NCBI GenBank assembly: GCA_963822905.1
Contig: CAWGJF010000001.1
Coordinates: forward strand, 1,302,001-1,366,000
Origin: CAWGJF01 sp963822905
Lineage (GTDB): Bacteria; Bacteroidota; Ignavibacteria; Ignavibacteriales; Ignavibacteriaceae
Length of the DNA stretch: 64,000 nt
Reading direction: 5' to 3'
Shown: positions 44,748 through 55,011 of the stretch, in pieces
Layout: each line of letters starts with the position of its first letter
Numbering within the stretch: position 1 is the first letter of the stretch
Made by a program: the position numbers and the translations under genes
Notes under the pieces: generated by a model
The model's database searches: none
What the model was told of the DNA's origin: nothing
The model's input: the letters and a program-made list of their open reading frames with translations, nothing else

Positions 44748-46294
44748 ATCATCTTTTTAGTCTCAACAAACGAACCCGTCTTCAATTGACAAAAATAAAT
44801 CCCGCTTGTTAAATCACTTCCATCAAACTCAACCTCATATTTTCCTGCTGGGTTGTATTCATCAACAAGTGTTGCAACTTCATTCCCAAGAACATCATAA
44901 ATTTTTAATGTTTGCCAACCGCCTAAAGGTGACTGCCAACTGATTTTTGTGCTCGGGTTAAACGGGTTAGGGTAGTTTTGGGAAAGGAAATAATTTGATG
45001 GTGCAATTTCAACTTCAACAATATCAGAATATTCAAAGTTACCATCAAAATCAATCTGCTTAAGTCTATAATAAAGTTTTGACAAATTCACACCTAACAA
45101 ATCATCTGTAAAAGTATAATTATGAGTTTCTGTAGTTGTTCCATTTCCCTCTTTAAAGTCAATTAGTCTCCAATTAGAATTATCTGTGTTTCTTTCAATT
45201 TCAAATCCTTTGTTGTTTGTTTCTGTCGCAGTTGACCAATCAAGTTTAACTTTACTATTATTAATTACATCTGCCGTAAAATCTAAAAGTTCTACTGGTG
45301 TTACAATTCCATTTTCGTTAAAAACAACTAACCCGGAATCAAAAGTTCCAATCCAAAGGTTTCCGAATTTGTCAAATTCTAAATCAGTAATTTCATATGT
45401 TGCTGGAAGTGGAGAATTTGAAGAATTATAAGTTGTCCAATTAGTTCCATCAAACTTGTTAAGCTCAGCGCCGGTAGAAAACAATAAATCTAATGTTCCG
45501 ACCCAAATATTGCTTGCTGAATCTATTTCAATAGAAATAGCCGGAACATCTGGGAATGTCGTAAATGATACTCCATCATATTTAGTTAAATAACCCCAAC
45601 CGGCTTCGCCTAAAGCAAACCAAATATCCCCGGTCGAATCTATTTTTATGTCTGATACATATTGACCAAGAGGATTTACGGGAATGTATGTAAGGTTGAT
45701 TCCATCATAAAAATATAAACCTTCAGGATCACCTATCCAGAGTGTCTGATTGTTATCGAATAATAGTTGTCTGTACCCGTTGGATGAATTTATTGAAGAA
45801 TGGATAGTCCAGATACTATCATCAGAAAATTCTACAATAAAATATGTACTACCGATTGGTCCATTATTCCTGCTCAGAAACCAAACATGATTCTGATTGT
45901 CAAATTCTAAAGCTGTTCTTATATCTCCCGGAACAGATGAGTTTGAATTATCCCAAACATTCCAATTGGTTCCATCAAACTTTGAAAGAATAAAACTTCC
46001 GTAACCGCCAGCCCAAAAATTATTATCAGAATCCACACCTATAACATTTAGAGTATTTGAAGGAATACCTGAATTGCTAGTGTTATTAATAGTCCAGCTA
46101 TCATTATCAATTTTTACCAGGCCATAATCCGGAACAGAAATCCATTTTCTGTTTAAGTTATCAATTACAATATGGTTAATATAATTTGAAGGTAAATCTG
46201 AATTTGATGTGTTATAGATTATCCAATTGAGTGAATTTTGACTATAAATTATTAATGGAAAAAGTGATATTAATAAAATATATTTTCTCATCAT
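44735..46294 (-). CDS. Secreted beta-propeller protein with T9SS C-terminal sorting domain
   Basis: 519 residues: signal peptide (ILLISLFPLIIYSQ), about 320 residues of propeller repeats in which FDGTNWT-type and FDNQNHVWFL/DSDNNFWAG-type units recur (two-component-regulator-like propeller), a linker domain (KLDWSTATETNNKGFEIER), and a type IX sorting domain with SQNYPNPFNPSTKISW and VLGNEVATLVD, ending KKMILLR. It is expected on the cell surface or released via T9SS. Function beyond that is unknown. No T9SS machinery gene is in view. Confidence 0.88.
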   Translation of the reverse strand: MMRKYILLISLFPLIIYSQNSLNWIIYNTSNSDLPSNYINHIVIDNLNRKWISVPDYGLVKIDNDSWTINNTSNSGIPSNTLNVIGVDSDNNFWAGGYGSFILSKFDGTNWNVWDNSNSSVPGDIRTALEFDNQNHVWFLSRNNGPIGSTYFIVEFSDDSIWTIHSSINSSNGYRQLLFDNNQTLWIGDPEGLYFYDGINLTYIPVNPLGQYVSDIKIDSTGDIWFALGEAGWGYLTKYDGVSFTTFPDVPAISIEIDSASNIWVGTLDLLFSTGAELNKFDGTNWTTYNSSNSPLPATYEITDLEFDKFGNLWIGTFDSGLVVFNENGIVTPVELLDFTADVINNSKVKLDWSTATETNNKGFEIERNTDNSNWRLIDFKEGNGTTTETHNYTFTDDLLGVNLSKLYYRLKQIDFDGNFEYSDIVEVEIAPSNYFLSQNYPNPFNPSTKISWQSPLGGWQTLKIYDVLGNEVATLVDEYNPAGKYEVEFDGSDLTSGIYFCQLKTGSFVETKKMILLR

Positions 46295-46382
46295 ACCTCC
46301 CCGGAAAATTTGTTGCTACAATCAAATAAATTATTGGTTAAATAGCAAGTTTTTAACCTATTTTGTTTAATTTTACAGCATT

Positions 46383-47156
46383 ATGAAAACAAAACTTGAT
46401 ATAGCAAAAAACTGGCTGCCACGTTACACTGGAACCCAGCTTGATGAATTTGGCGATTATATGCTTCTTACAAATTTTAATGATTATGTTGAAAATTTTG
46501 CTGAGAAGTTTAATGTTGATGTTAAAGGAATTGGAAAGCCGATGCAAACAAGCACAAACTCCGAAGGTCTATCAATTATTAATTTTGGAATAGGTTCGGC
46601 GAATGCCGCAACAATTATGGATCTTCTTTGTGCAAAATCACCAAAAGGAGTTTTATTTCTTGGCAAATGTGGCGGATTAAAAAAAACAACAGAAATCGGG
46701 CATTTTATTTTGCCAACTGCAGCAATTCGCGGAGAAGGTACAAGCAATGATTATAAACCACCTGAAGTACCTGCTTTGCCATCATTCAAATTGCATAAAT
46801 TTGTCTCGGATAAAATTGTTCAGCGTGGATTGGAATATAGAACTGGTGTTGTTTATACAACAAACAGGCGGGTGTGGGAATGGGATGAAGAATTTAAATC
46901 ATATTTAAGAAAACTTTCTACCATTGCAATCGATATGGAAACAGCAACTTTGTTTATTGTAGGATTAGTTAATGAAATTCCAAGAGGTGCATTACTTCTT
47001 GTTTCGGATGTGCCAATGCTTCCCGAAGGAGTTAAAACAGAAGAGTCAGATAAAAAAGTATCAAAGAAGTTTTCGCAGATTCATCTTGAATTAGGTATTG
47101 AAGCTATGACTGAATTAGGAGAAAAAGGAGAACAGATTAAACATTTTACTTATTAA
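46383..47156 (+). CDS. amn: AMP nucleosidase (short Bacteroidota type)
   Basis: 257 residues. Splits AMP to adenine and ribose 5-phosphate. Belongs to the phosphorylase/nucleosidase fold: INFGIGSANAATIMDLL, FLGKCGGLKKTTEIGHF, TNRRVWEWDEEF and the active-site segment IDMETATLF. This is the compact form that lacks the regulatory N-terminal domain of the E. coli enzyme. Single gene, divergent from the T9SS propeller gene. Confidence 0.88.
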   Translation: MKTKLDIAKNWLPRYTGTQLDEFGDYMLLTNFNDYVENFAEKFNVDVKGIGKPMQTSTNSEGLSIINFGIGSANAATIMDLLCAKSPKGVLFLGKCGGLKKTTEIGHFILPTAAIRGEGTSNDYKPPEVPALPSFKLHKFVSDKIVQRGLEYRTGVVYTTNRRVWEWDEEFKSYLRKLSTIAIDMETATLFIVGLVNEIPRGALLLVSDVPMLPEGVKTEESDKKVSKKFSQIHLELGIEAMTELGEKGEQIKHFTY

Positions 47157-47175
47157 TCTCTTATACCTGAAGTTT

Positions 47176-47892
47176 CTACGACCAACCTCTTTTTCTTGTA
47201 AGCTGTTCCAATAACCAGCAAATTGTCAACCAAATCATTCCAAGAGACCAACCTGCCAAAACTTCGGTAAGAGAGTGTCCCCCGGTTATAAACCTGCTTA
47301 TACCGATAAGAAGTGCTACAGCAATAGAAGATAATATTAAAAATTTTTTTACTTCTGTACGTCTTTGAGTTCTTGCAATAACAACAGCCAGGCTAATATA
47401 AGAAATTGTTCCCAGCATTGCGTGACCGCTGGGAAAAGGTGAAATTGTATTATAAATAATATCAATAGATTGGTTTGATAAATCAGTTGCAAAAAATACT
47501 TTTGTAATCATCATAAAAATTGCACCACCAACTAATACAAACAAAAATCTTCTTAATACTTTAATTCGTTTTTTTAAATAAGCATATCCTGAAATAAGGA
47601 AAATAATTATTGGTAATAATACAGGTCCGGCAAGTGCAGATATATCATCATTTACAAATATGTACCACCTGGGACCGAATCCTTTAGACCATTCGTTTGT
47701 ATAACCCAAATTCGCAAGTAGTATACTATCAACAGCATTTGAAAGCCCATCAGTAATTCCGGAAACTGTTGCCCAAAATAGCAATAGGCTAACAACTAAA
47801 ATTGAATAAGCAATTAAATAATTATTCCTAGATTGTTCACTATTAATGTGATGGTAGTTTTCTTGTTGTGTATCGCTATTTTTATCGGGCAT
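47176..47892 (-). CDS. PAP2-family membrane phosphatase
   Basis: 238 residues with about five membrane helices. The phosphatase signature is partly visible as PFPSGHAMLG (the middle motif) and SRFITGGHSLTEVLAG (the last motif with the catalytic His). Candidate substrates are undecaprenyl pyrophosphate or phosphatidyl phosphates. Convergent with amn, 19 bases apart. Confidence 0.85.
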   Translation of the reverse strand: MPDKNSDTQQENYHHINSEQSRNNYLIAYSILVVSLLLFWATVSGITDGLSNAVDSILLANLGYTNEWSKGFGPRWYIFVNDDISALAGPVLLPIIIFLISGYAYLKKRIKVLRRFLFVLVGGAIFMMITKVFFATDLSNQSIDIIYNTISPFPSGHAMLGTISYISLAVVIARTQRRTEVKKFLILSSIAVALLIGISRFITGGHSLTEVLAGWSLGMIWLTICWLLEQLTRKRGWS

Positions 47893-48078
47893 TTAATTCA
47901 CTTAGTTTTAACAAAATAATTCTTTTATTAAACATAAAAAAAGTTTTGATAGATATAAATTTAATTACTAAATCCATGTTTGTAATCAAAACATTTAAAA
48001 AACCATTCATCAATATTAATGTGCAATAGTTGCTTTATATCATTATTTTTGAAACGAATGAAAAATTTTGGAGCAAAA

Positions 48079-49974
48079 ATGAATATTTATTTTTATCAGT
48101 TTTTTTTACTGGGGATAATTTTAATCCTATCAGCATGCAGTCCGAAAGAAACTTTTACAGGAAAGTTTAAAGTTGAGCCAACCGATCCAAAACCCGGTGA
48201 TGAAATAACAGTTTTTTATAATTCAGATAGTACCAATTTAGCCGGAATGGAAAACATTGAGTGTACTGCTTACCTTTATAATTCAGAGTTGATAAATACA
48301 ATTGATGTTCCCTTGAGTCAAGTAAATCACATTTGGCAGGGAAGTCTGAAAATTAATGATGAAGCTTATGGAATAATTTTTAATTTCAAAAGTGATGAAG
48401 TGAAAGACAATAATAGCAAATCCGGCTACGTCGTTTATTTAAATAGTACTGATGATCAAAAAATACCCGGAAGTATTGCAGGTTACGCAGCTGCAATTAA
48501 CCGGTGGGGTGCTTATTATCTTGATCTCGATAGGGATAGGGAAAAAGCAGCCAGCTTATTTGAAAAAGAATTTGCTAAAAACCCCGGGGTAAAAGAACAG
48601 TTTTTGAATTCATACTTTGAAGCCGTAAGTGTAGTAAACCCAGAAAAACAAAATGAAATAATTAAAAAGGATCTGGAAGAACTCGAGACGAAAAAAAACT
48701 TCAAAGAAAAAGAACTGGAACTGCTTACAACATGGTATGGTAAAATTGGTGAGGATAAAAAATCGGAAGAATATTCAAATAAGTTAAACGAAGAATTCCC
48801 TGAAAATAAATTAGCACAATCGAATATATATCAACAGTTCAGGAATGAAAAGGATGTGAACAAAAGGATAGAGATTCTTAGGAGTTTTGAGAAAAAATTT
48901 CCTGAAAGTGAATATACTTCTACCTTTTATGATTTGATAGCGAATAGTTACAGGGATGAGGGGAACTATAACGAAGCATATAATTTTTTAAAACAAAACG
49001 TAGACAAACCAAGTACCTATAGATTTTATGCTGTTGCGAAAAATATGATCGATAAAAATAAACAGCTTGAATTAGCCGGAAAGATTGCTCAACTTGGTGT
49101 TGAAAGATCAAGGAATGAATTAAAGAATCCAACAGAAAAAAAACCCGACTTTGAATCTGAAAGCGAATGGAAACAGGAAAGAGAGTATTACCTTGCTTTA
49201 AATCTGTATGCTTATGGAAAAATACTTTATAATCTCGAAAAAAAATCTGAATGCCTGCCAGTGATTGAAGAAGCTGTTCAGCTTACAGATTTTAAGGATG
49301 GAGAAATGAATGAGCTTTATTCTCGTGCTTTAGTTGAAAATGGTAAATATGATAAAGCAATGGAGAAAATATCAGGTTTTATTGAGAAAGGAAATGGAAC
49401 TACTGAAATGAAAACTTTGTTGAAAGAAGCTTATCTGAATGAAAAAGGCAGTGAGGAAGGATTTGATAATTACTTGGCAAAATTCGAAGATACAGCAAAT
49501 GAAAAAATGGTCGCGGATTTAAAAAACAAAATGATTTCAGAACCAGCTCCTGATTTTTCACTGAAAGATTTGGATGGAAAAGAAGTTTCATTATCAGATT
49601 TTAAAGGGAAAACCGTTGTTCTTGATTTTTGGGCAACCTGGTGCGGACCTTGTCTTGCATCCTTTCCCGGGATGAAAGATGCTGTTGAAAAATATAAGGA
49701 TAACAATAAAGTTAAATTTCTTTTTGTAGATGCATGGGAAAGAGTTGATGATAAAAAAACAAATGCTGAAAAATTTATTTCAAAAAATGAGTATCCTTTT
49801 CATGTTTTATTGGATGAAGAGAACAGCGTTATAGAAAAGTATAAAGTAAGCGGTATTCCTACTAAATTTATTATTGATAATTCAGGCAACATCCGTTTTA
49901 CAAATGTCGGGTACGATGGAACTCCTGAAAAACTGGTTGACGAATTATCAACTATGATTTCTTTAGCTCAATAG
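48079..49974 (+). CDS. TlpA-like thioredoxin lipoprotein with TPR-like region
   Basis: 631 residues from the ATG at 48079, which has GGAGC upstream and begins a lipoprotein signal (LILSAC); the frame is open upstream to 48019 but that start would bury the signal. After an N-terminal immunoglobulin-like segment come helical TPR-like repeats (about 130-470). The last 150 residues are a thioredoxin fold of the TlpA/AhpC type: APDFSLKDLDGKEVSLSDF and the redox WCGPC (Trp521 to Cys525), then GIPTKFIIDNSG with the cis-Pro. Likely a periplasmic or outer-membrane disulphide reductase. Confidence 0.88.
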   Translation: MNIYFYQFFLLGIILILSACSPKETFTGKFKVEPTDPKPGDEITVFYNSDSTNLAGMENIECTAYLYNSELINTIDVPLSQVNHIWQGSLKINDEAYGIIFNFKSDEVKDNNSKSGYVVYLNSTDDQKIPGSIAGYAAAINRWGAYYLDLDRDREKAASLFEKEFAKNPGVKEQFLNSYFEAVSVVNPEKQNEIIKKDLEELETKKNFKEKELELLTTWYGKIGEDKKSEEYSNKLNEEFPENKLAQSNIYQQFRNEKDVNKRIEILRSFEKKFPESEYTSTFYDLIANSYRDEGNYNEAYNFLKQNVDKPSTYRFYAVAKNMIDKNKQLELAGKIAQLGVERSRNELKNPTEKKPDFESESEWKQEREYYLALNLYAYGKILYNLEKKSECLPVIEEAVQLTDFKDGEMNELYSRALVENGKYDKAMEKISGFIEKGNGTTEMKTLLKEAYLNEKGSEEGFDNYLAKFEDTANEKMVADLKNKMISEPAPDFSLKDLDGKEVSLSDFKGKTVVLDFWATWCGPCLASFPGMKDAVEKYKDNNKVKFLFVDAWERVDDKKTNAEKFISKNEYPFHVLLDEENSVIEKYKVSGIPTKFIIDNSGNIRFTNVGYDGTPEKLVDELSTMISLAQ

Positions 49975-49985
49975 AATTTTATTCA

Positions 49986-50011
49986 AAACCCCTTCTCATT
50001 GGAAGGGGTTT
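49986..50011. terminator. Bidirectional terminator between TlpA-like and YitT genes
   Basis: AAACCCCTTC pairs with GAAGGGGTTT, ten pairs, with A- and T-rich flanks on both sides. It overlaps the stop codon of the minus-strand YitT gene by two bases. Confidence 0.8.
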
Positions 50012-50945
50012 AAATTCTTCTTCTGAAGCCTTCTCCTAAAACTTCGTGTACGTTATTTACAGTTACGAAAGCTGTTGGATCAATTTGTTTTACTATCTTT
50101 ACCAGCTTGCTTAGTTCCCTGAATGCGACAACCGTAACAAGTATTTCTCTTTCTACATTTTTATATAAGCCACGACCTTTGATTGCAGTTGCTCCTCTGC
50201 TTAATTCATTCATTATTACCTTTGCAATCTCAGTGTTTTTATCTGAAATTATATAAGCAGCTCTCGCATAATCAAAACCATCTGTTATAACATCAACAAG
50301 CCTGCTGGAAATGAAAAGAAGAAACATAGCATATAAAGTTAATGTCATTGCTGATTTGTCAATTGAAAGATCTTTTAATTCAATTACCAACCCAGCAAGA
50401 CAAATGACAAAAAAGTCTATTATCATTATTGCCATCCCGGGTTTAATTCCAAATCTTTTTTGCATAATTGCTGCGACAATATCTGTTCCCGCCGTAGTTC
50501 CTCTGAATTTAAAAACAATCCCGAGCCCGATTCCCAGCAATGCTGCACCAATAATAACCAGGAACAGGAAATCATTTTGCTGAAGTTTTATAATTGTTTG
50601 AGTTTCCTGAAGTTTAATAAAATGAAATCCTGGAATTTCACCTCTGAAAAAATCAATGAAAAAAGAATTAAGAGTAAAACCATAAAATGTTCTTACACCG
50701 AATTGTTTTCCGAGTTCTTTGATTCCCCAAAAATACAACGGAATATTTAACAACCAGATCATTAACCCGATTGGTAATTTTCCACCTGATAAATAATATA
50801 TTGTCATTGATAACCCGCTCACGCCCCCGGGAACGACTTTTGCGTCTACTAAAAATACTCCGATTGCAAGAGCCATAATTGCAGCACCAATTGTAATAAA
50901 AAAATATTCGATGAATGTATTCTTATTGAAATTTGATTTTTGCAT
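50010..50945 (-). CDS. YitT-family membrane protein (DUF161/DUF2179)
   Basis: 311 residues from the ATG at 50945 (behind GGAAGGA); the frame is open to 50960. Five to six membrane helices (YFFITIGAAIMALAIGVFLVD, GGVSGLSMTIYYLSGG, and later segments with GTTAGTDIVA) are followed by a C-terminal DUF2179 domain (RGATAIKGRGLYKNVEREILVTVV). Function unknown; possibly ligand-gated transport. Confidence 0.9.
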   Translation of the reverse strand: MQKSNFNKNTFIEYFFITIGAAIMALAIGVFLVDAKVVPGGVSGLSMTIYYLSGGKLPIGLMIWLLNIPLYFWGIKELGKQFGVRTFYGFTLNSFFIDFFRGEIPGFHFIKLQETQTIIKLQQNDFLFLVIIGAALLGIGLGIVFKFRGTTAGTDIVAAIMQKRFGIKPGMAIMIIDFFVICLAGLVIELKDLSIDKSAMTLTLYAMFLLFISSRLVDVITDGFDYARAAYIISDKNTEIAKVIMNELSRGATAIKGRGLYKNVEREILVTVVAFRELSKLVKIVKQIDPTAFVTVNNVHEVLGEGFRRRI

Positions 50946-51095
50946 AGTCGTTCCTTCCAAAAAGATTTAATTAAATTATTCCGGAATGAAATATAGGAAG
51001 TAAATGCTGATGAGAACTAGTGATTGGTGAAGGTCAAAGTGATTATCAACTAGAGTAAATAGGAAAGTTAATCCAATTATCTTTTTTTTAATATT

Positions 51096-51668
51096 TTAGT
51101 TAGATTCTTTCCATTTTGTATAATGAGAGAGAAGACTGTGTGCCTGTTCCATATTATCCTGAACCGTAGTTTTAAAATAAATATCTGTTATTTCCGGAGC
51201 CCACAAAACAACAGGAATATTTTTTGATTCGACAAGATTAGTCCCGTTACTCTCTATCAGTGTTTCGCTAAAATCACCGAGATAATATATTAAAGGAGAA
51301 CAATCACAACCTTTATATTTGAAAAAGCCAATGCTGTCAATATTGGAAAAGGAAAAAGTAACTTTAGCGGATAGAACATCTTCATCATCAAACAATTCTT
51401 TATTTATGATTTTATAGTTCGGATTATCAGCTTCAAACCTGCTGCCTTCAAGATAGTCTGAAACGAGTTCATCAAAATCTTTCACAGAAACATCCTGGTC
51501 ATCATCTTCTATTGAAACTATGTTATGAAAAATTATAGAGCCTTCTCCAGAACCATCTTCATTTAATGTAAACTTATATTCTTTATATTCTGTAGTCAGA
51601 CATCCGGTGGTAAAAAATGCAGTAACAACAAATAAAATATACGGGATAACTCTATTAAGCTTTCTCAC
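51096..51668 (-). CDS. Hypothetical lipoprotein
   Basis: 190 residues with a type II signal peptide (FFTTGC, Cys at residue 23). The mature part is acidic with one FKYKGCDCSPLIYYLG segment and a repeated pattern of strands (YKEYKFTLNEDGSGEGSIIF). No family is recognised. It lies on the same strand as the DUF2279 gene, 75 bases apart. Confidence 0.75.
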   Translation of the reverse strand: MRKLNRVIPYILFVVTAFFTTGCLTTEYKEYKFTLNEDGSGEGSIIFHNIVSIEDDDQDVSVKDFDELVSDYLEGSRFEADNPNYKIINKELFDDEDVLSAKVTFSFSNIDSIGFFKYKGCDCSPLIYYLGDFSETLIESNGTNLVESKNIPVVLWAPEITDIYFKTTVQDNMEQAHSLLSHYTKWKESN

Positions 51669-51743
51669 AACATTTACTCCGGTTTTTTTGAGTAAGATTT
51701 AAGATATAGAAGAATGTCAACGTCGCTGATCTATTAATAGGAC

Positions 51744-52820
51744 TTAAAAATATAACCCATACCAAACAGTGCCTCCCGGATAAACACGAATTGTTGGAAG
51801 AGGTAACCGGATAAAATTGAGTTCACTTTTTAGGAAGCGGAAAAAGCCGGAATCATCACCGACAGGAATTTTACGAAAATCAACATCAAGTCCGATAAAA
51901 ATTTCTTTGTGTCCGCCATAGGGATCTTTAGCAATACCTTTTGCGGCATGTCCAACTGCGATTCCTAAAGGAGCTAACCATTCAGGGTAACCTTTCTTCC
52001 AGCTATCGGGAAGATAATGATGGATGTTTACTGTTATCCAGAAAGTCATCCCTTCATAGTCTTCAATAAATCCCCCGGGGTCCCTGTAATATTCATTATG
52101 TCTCCATGCATTTGAATAATGATAGGTGAACTTGGGTTGCAATCCACCCAGCAAATCATAGTTATATTGCTGCAGTACAAAAAATCCAGAACCCAGCGTA
52201 TTAAAAAGCATATCACCCCAGCTAAATCCCCAGCCTTTCATAAATCCATCAGATAATTCTATTTGCAGCATCCAAAGCCAGCCAGTCATTGCTCCATACC
52301 AAATTGAACCATCGCCCGATAATCCAGCCCACCTGTAAAGTTTTGATGTAAGATCACTGGTAAAATATGCATCAGAAAAATGTCCGAACTTATCCATTTG
52401 CTTATACTTATTCATATCATCATTAAATTCAAGTGTATGAAAAAAAGTTGTTGGTTCTGTATACCAAACGTGTCTCTGATACAAGTATGCAATCAGATCA
52501 ACTGAAGCCATTCCACCGAAAATCATTAATAATCTTGAAGATTTTATATCAGCATTTTTTCTCCAGATCGTTCCGTCCGGTAATGGTTTTTCAAAATTAT
52601 TTAGAACAGATTTCTGTAGAATATTAATATTGGAGTGTGCTAAATCAACAGGTGATGTATATAAGAATTCATCAAATCGGTTTTTATCAAAATTTGCAAT
52701 CGAGTATAATGATAGTTTTTTTTTCAGACTTGAGTCCCTGTTTGCAATATCCTGTTGTGGAAAGCATAAACCAACGTGAAGAAAAAACAGAAGCGATATT
52801 ATGAAGAGTTTATTTAACAA
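51744..52820 (-). CDS. DUF2279-like envelope protein
   Basis: 358 residues with a signal peptide (FLHVGLCFPQQ). The middle has DKFGHFSDAYFTSDLTSKLYRW and GFSWGDMLFNTLGSGF, a pattern seen in DUF2279 predicted periplasmic proteins, and the C-terminal third contains aromatic strand-like segments (KEIFIGLDVDFRKIP). Biochemical role unknown; the histidine-containing DKFGH motif is conserved in the family. Confidence 0.75.
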   Translation of the reverse strand: MLNKLFIISLLFFLHVGLCFPQQDIANRDSSLKKKLSLYSIANFDKNRFDEFLYTSPVDLAHSNINILQKSVLNNFEKPLPDGTIWRKNADIKSSRLLMIFGGMASVDLIAYLYQRHVWYTEPTTFFHTLEFNDDMNKYKQMDKFGHFSDAYFTSDLTSKLYRWAGLSGDGSIWYGAMTGWLWMLQIELSDGFMKGWGFSWGDMLFNTLGSGFFVLQQYNYDLLGGLQPKFTYHYSNAWRHNEYYRDPGGFIEDYEGMTFWITVNIHHYLPDSWKKGYPEWLAPLGIAVGHAAKGIAKDPYGGHKEIFIGLDVDFRKIPVGDDSGFFRFLKSELNFIRLPLPTIRVYPGGTVWYGLYF

Positions 52821-53028
52821 ATTGAATAATATATTTGTTTTTGAAAATTTATCTCAAATCGAAGTTAAATACAACATAAAATTTTAATTTAAAAGATATT
52901 TCTTTAATTAACTCTTCATATTTTTTTGTAGTGGCATTGATTTTGTATTTATATCTCTGTGTAAAAGTGATTAAATTTAGTTTTTGAAATTTAACTTTTT
53001 CGATTTATATAAATAACCGGAGTTTTAA

Positions 53029-54876
53029 ATGAAACGGGGAAAATATTTTTTTATTCTTGTTTGCTTGTTCTTTACTATGAATCTACTCGCACAATACCAG
53101 AATGTAAGAGTTGACGGGCCACAAAGTATTGATCCAGAGGAAGTTGCTATTGCAATCAATCCGGTAAACCCTAACTATCTGGCTGCAGGAGCAAACATTG
53201 ATTACTATTATTCCTCATCTGATGGTGGATTTACCTGGAGCGAATCAAGTATGAGTTCCTCACTTGGAGTATGGGGTGATCCTTGTTTACTTTATGATAG
53301 TCTTGGTTATGTATACTTTGGTCATCTTTCTTATGGCAGTGGTAGTGGTTACTGGATTGATAGAATAGTTGTACAGAGATCGACAAACAACGGAACAACC
53401 TGGAATGATGGAGCAGGTATTGGATTTAATCCTCCTACAAGAAACCAGGATAAAGAATGGCTTGCAGTAGATCATTCTCAGTCGCCTTTTCACGGAAATC
53501 TATATGTAACCTGGACGGAATTTGATGATTATGGAAGTTCAAGTCCAAGTGATAGTTCCCGTATCCGGTTTTCAAAATCTACAGATGCTGGTCTAACCTG
53601 GTCAACTGCGAAAACCATAAGTGATGTAAGTGGAGATTGTATTGATAGTGATAATACTGATGAAGGTGCGGTTCCTGCTGTAGGTCCAAATGGAGAAATT
53701 TATGTTAGCTGGGCAGGACCTCTTGGTCTTGTCTTTGATAAATCAACTGATGGCGGTGAAACCTGGGGAAATGATGTTTTTGTAAGCACAATTCCGGGAG
53801 GCTGGGATTTTGATGTTTCAGGTATTTCACGTTGTAATGGTTTACCAATTACAATGTGCGACATTAGTAATTCACAGTACAATGGAAATATTTATATCGG
53901 TTGGTCTGATCAGAGAAACGGAACAACCAACACCGATGTATTTTTAGTGAAAAGTTCTGATGGTGGTAATACCTGGAGTCAGCCATTAAAAGTAAATGAC
54001 GATCAAACCACAAGACAACAATTTTTTACCTGGATGACTGTCGATCCATCAACCGGACATATCTGGGCTGTATTTTATGACAGGAGAAATACAACCGGTG
54101 ATGCGACGGATGTTTATGTAGCTAAATCTACTGATGGTGGAGATACTTTTGAAAACCTCAAAGTGAGTGAATCTTCTTTTACTCCATCTCAATTTGTATT
54201 CTTTGGTGATTATACAAACATCGCAGCATTGAATGGAAAAATATATCCTATATGGATGAGAGCTGATAATATGACTCTTAGTGTCTGGGTTGCTCATGTA
54301 ATTGATTCTACAACAGTCCCTGTAGAACTCACAAATTTTTCTGCAAAAGTCAGCAGTTCAAAAACGTTATTAGATTGGGAAACAGCAACAGAAATAAATA
54401 ACCAGGGATTTGAAATTCAAAGGAGTTCCGGTACTTCGGAATTCCGTACAATTGGATTTGTTAATGGTTTTGGTACTTCAACAGAAAACCATCATTATTC
54501 ATATACTGATAATTTACAATCAACCGGAATTTATAATTACAGGCTTAAACAAATTGACTTTGATGGATCATTTAAATATTCCAAAGTACTTGAAGTAAAC
54601 TATTCCGGGGTTAAAGAATTTTCTCTTTATCAAAATTATCCTAATCCGTTTAACCCGACTACAACTATAAGTTATGAATTGCCGGATGCCGGGTATATTT
54701 CTTTAAAAGTTTTTGATGTTTTAGGAAATGAAGTTGCATTAATCGATGAAGGCTTCAGGCAAGCAGGATTGCATGAGATCAGTTTCAATGGTACTAATTT
54801 GAGCAGTGGAATCTATATTTATTCATTACGAATGAACGATAAAGTTCTAAATAAAAACATGATAATTCTTAAATGA
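53029..54876 (+). CDS. Secreted sialidase-like (BNR repeat) protein with T9SS sorting domain
   Basis: 615 residues: signal peptide (FFTMNLLAQ), then about 400 residues of beta-propeller with recurring Asp-box motifs (SSDGGFTWSE, STNNGTTWND, STDAGLTWST, STDGGETWG, SSDGGNTWSQ), a linker domain (LDWETATEINNQGFEIQRSS), and a type IX sorting domain with YQNYPNPFNPTTTISYE. Asp-box folds occur in sialidases and many unrelated propellers, and no catalytic sialidase Arg triad was confirmed, so the enzymatic activity is open. Surface or extracellular localisation is well supported. Confidence 0.88.
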   Translation: MKRGKYFFILVCLFFTMNLLAQYQNVRVDGPQSIDPEEVAIAINPVNPNYLAAGANIDYYYSSSDGGFTWSESSMSSSLGVWGDPCLLYDSLGYVYFGHLSYGSGSGYWIDRIVVQRSTNNGTTWNDGAGIGFNPPTRNQDKEWLAVDHSQSPFHGNLYVTWTEFDDYGSSSPSDSSRIRFSKSTDAGLTWSTAKTISDVSGDCIDSDNTDEGAVPAVGPNGEIYVSWAGPLGLVFDKSTDGGETWGNDVFVSTIPGGWDFDVSGISRCNGLPITMCDISNSQYNGNIYIGWSDQRNGTTNTDVFLVKSSDGGNTWSQPLKVNDDQTTRQQFFTWMTVDPSTGHIWAVFYDRRNTTGDATDVYVAKSTDGGDTFENLKVSESSFTPSQFVFFGDYTNIAALNGKIYPIWMRADNMTLSVWVAHVIDSTTVPVELTNFSAKVSSSKTLLDWETATEINNQGFEIQRSSGTSEFRTIGFVNGFGTSTENHHYSYTDNLQSTGIYNYRLKQIDFDGSFKYSKVLEVNYSGVKEFSLYQNYPNPFNPTTTISYELPDAGYISLKVFDVLGNEVALIDEGFRQAGLHEISFNGTNLSSGIYIYSLRMNDKVLNKNMIILK

Positions 54877-55011
54877 TATACTTATTATTTAGCATCTCAA
54901 CCAGATAGAGAATATATTTTAATTTCAAGTGAATTGTTAATGTTCAAAATAAGTGATAAAATATTTTATAATACTTCGATATTTAATTAGATCATAAGGA
55001 TGAGGTTACAT

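Noticed and set aside
48019..48078. Upstream start of the TlpA-like gene
   Set aside because: It would hide the lipoprotein signal peptide; ATG 48079 follows GGAGC.
53029..54876. Calling the protein a true sialidase
   Set aside because: Asp-box repeats are shared by many propellers and no sialidase Arg triad was confirmed.
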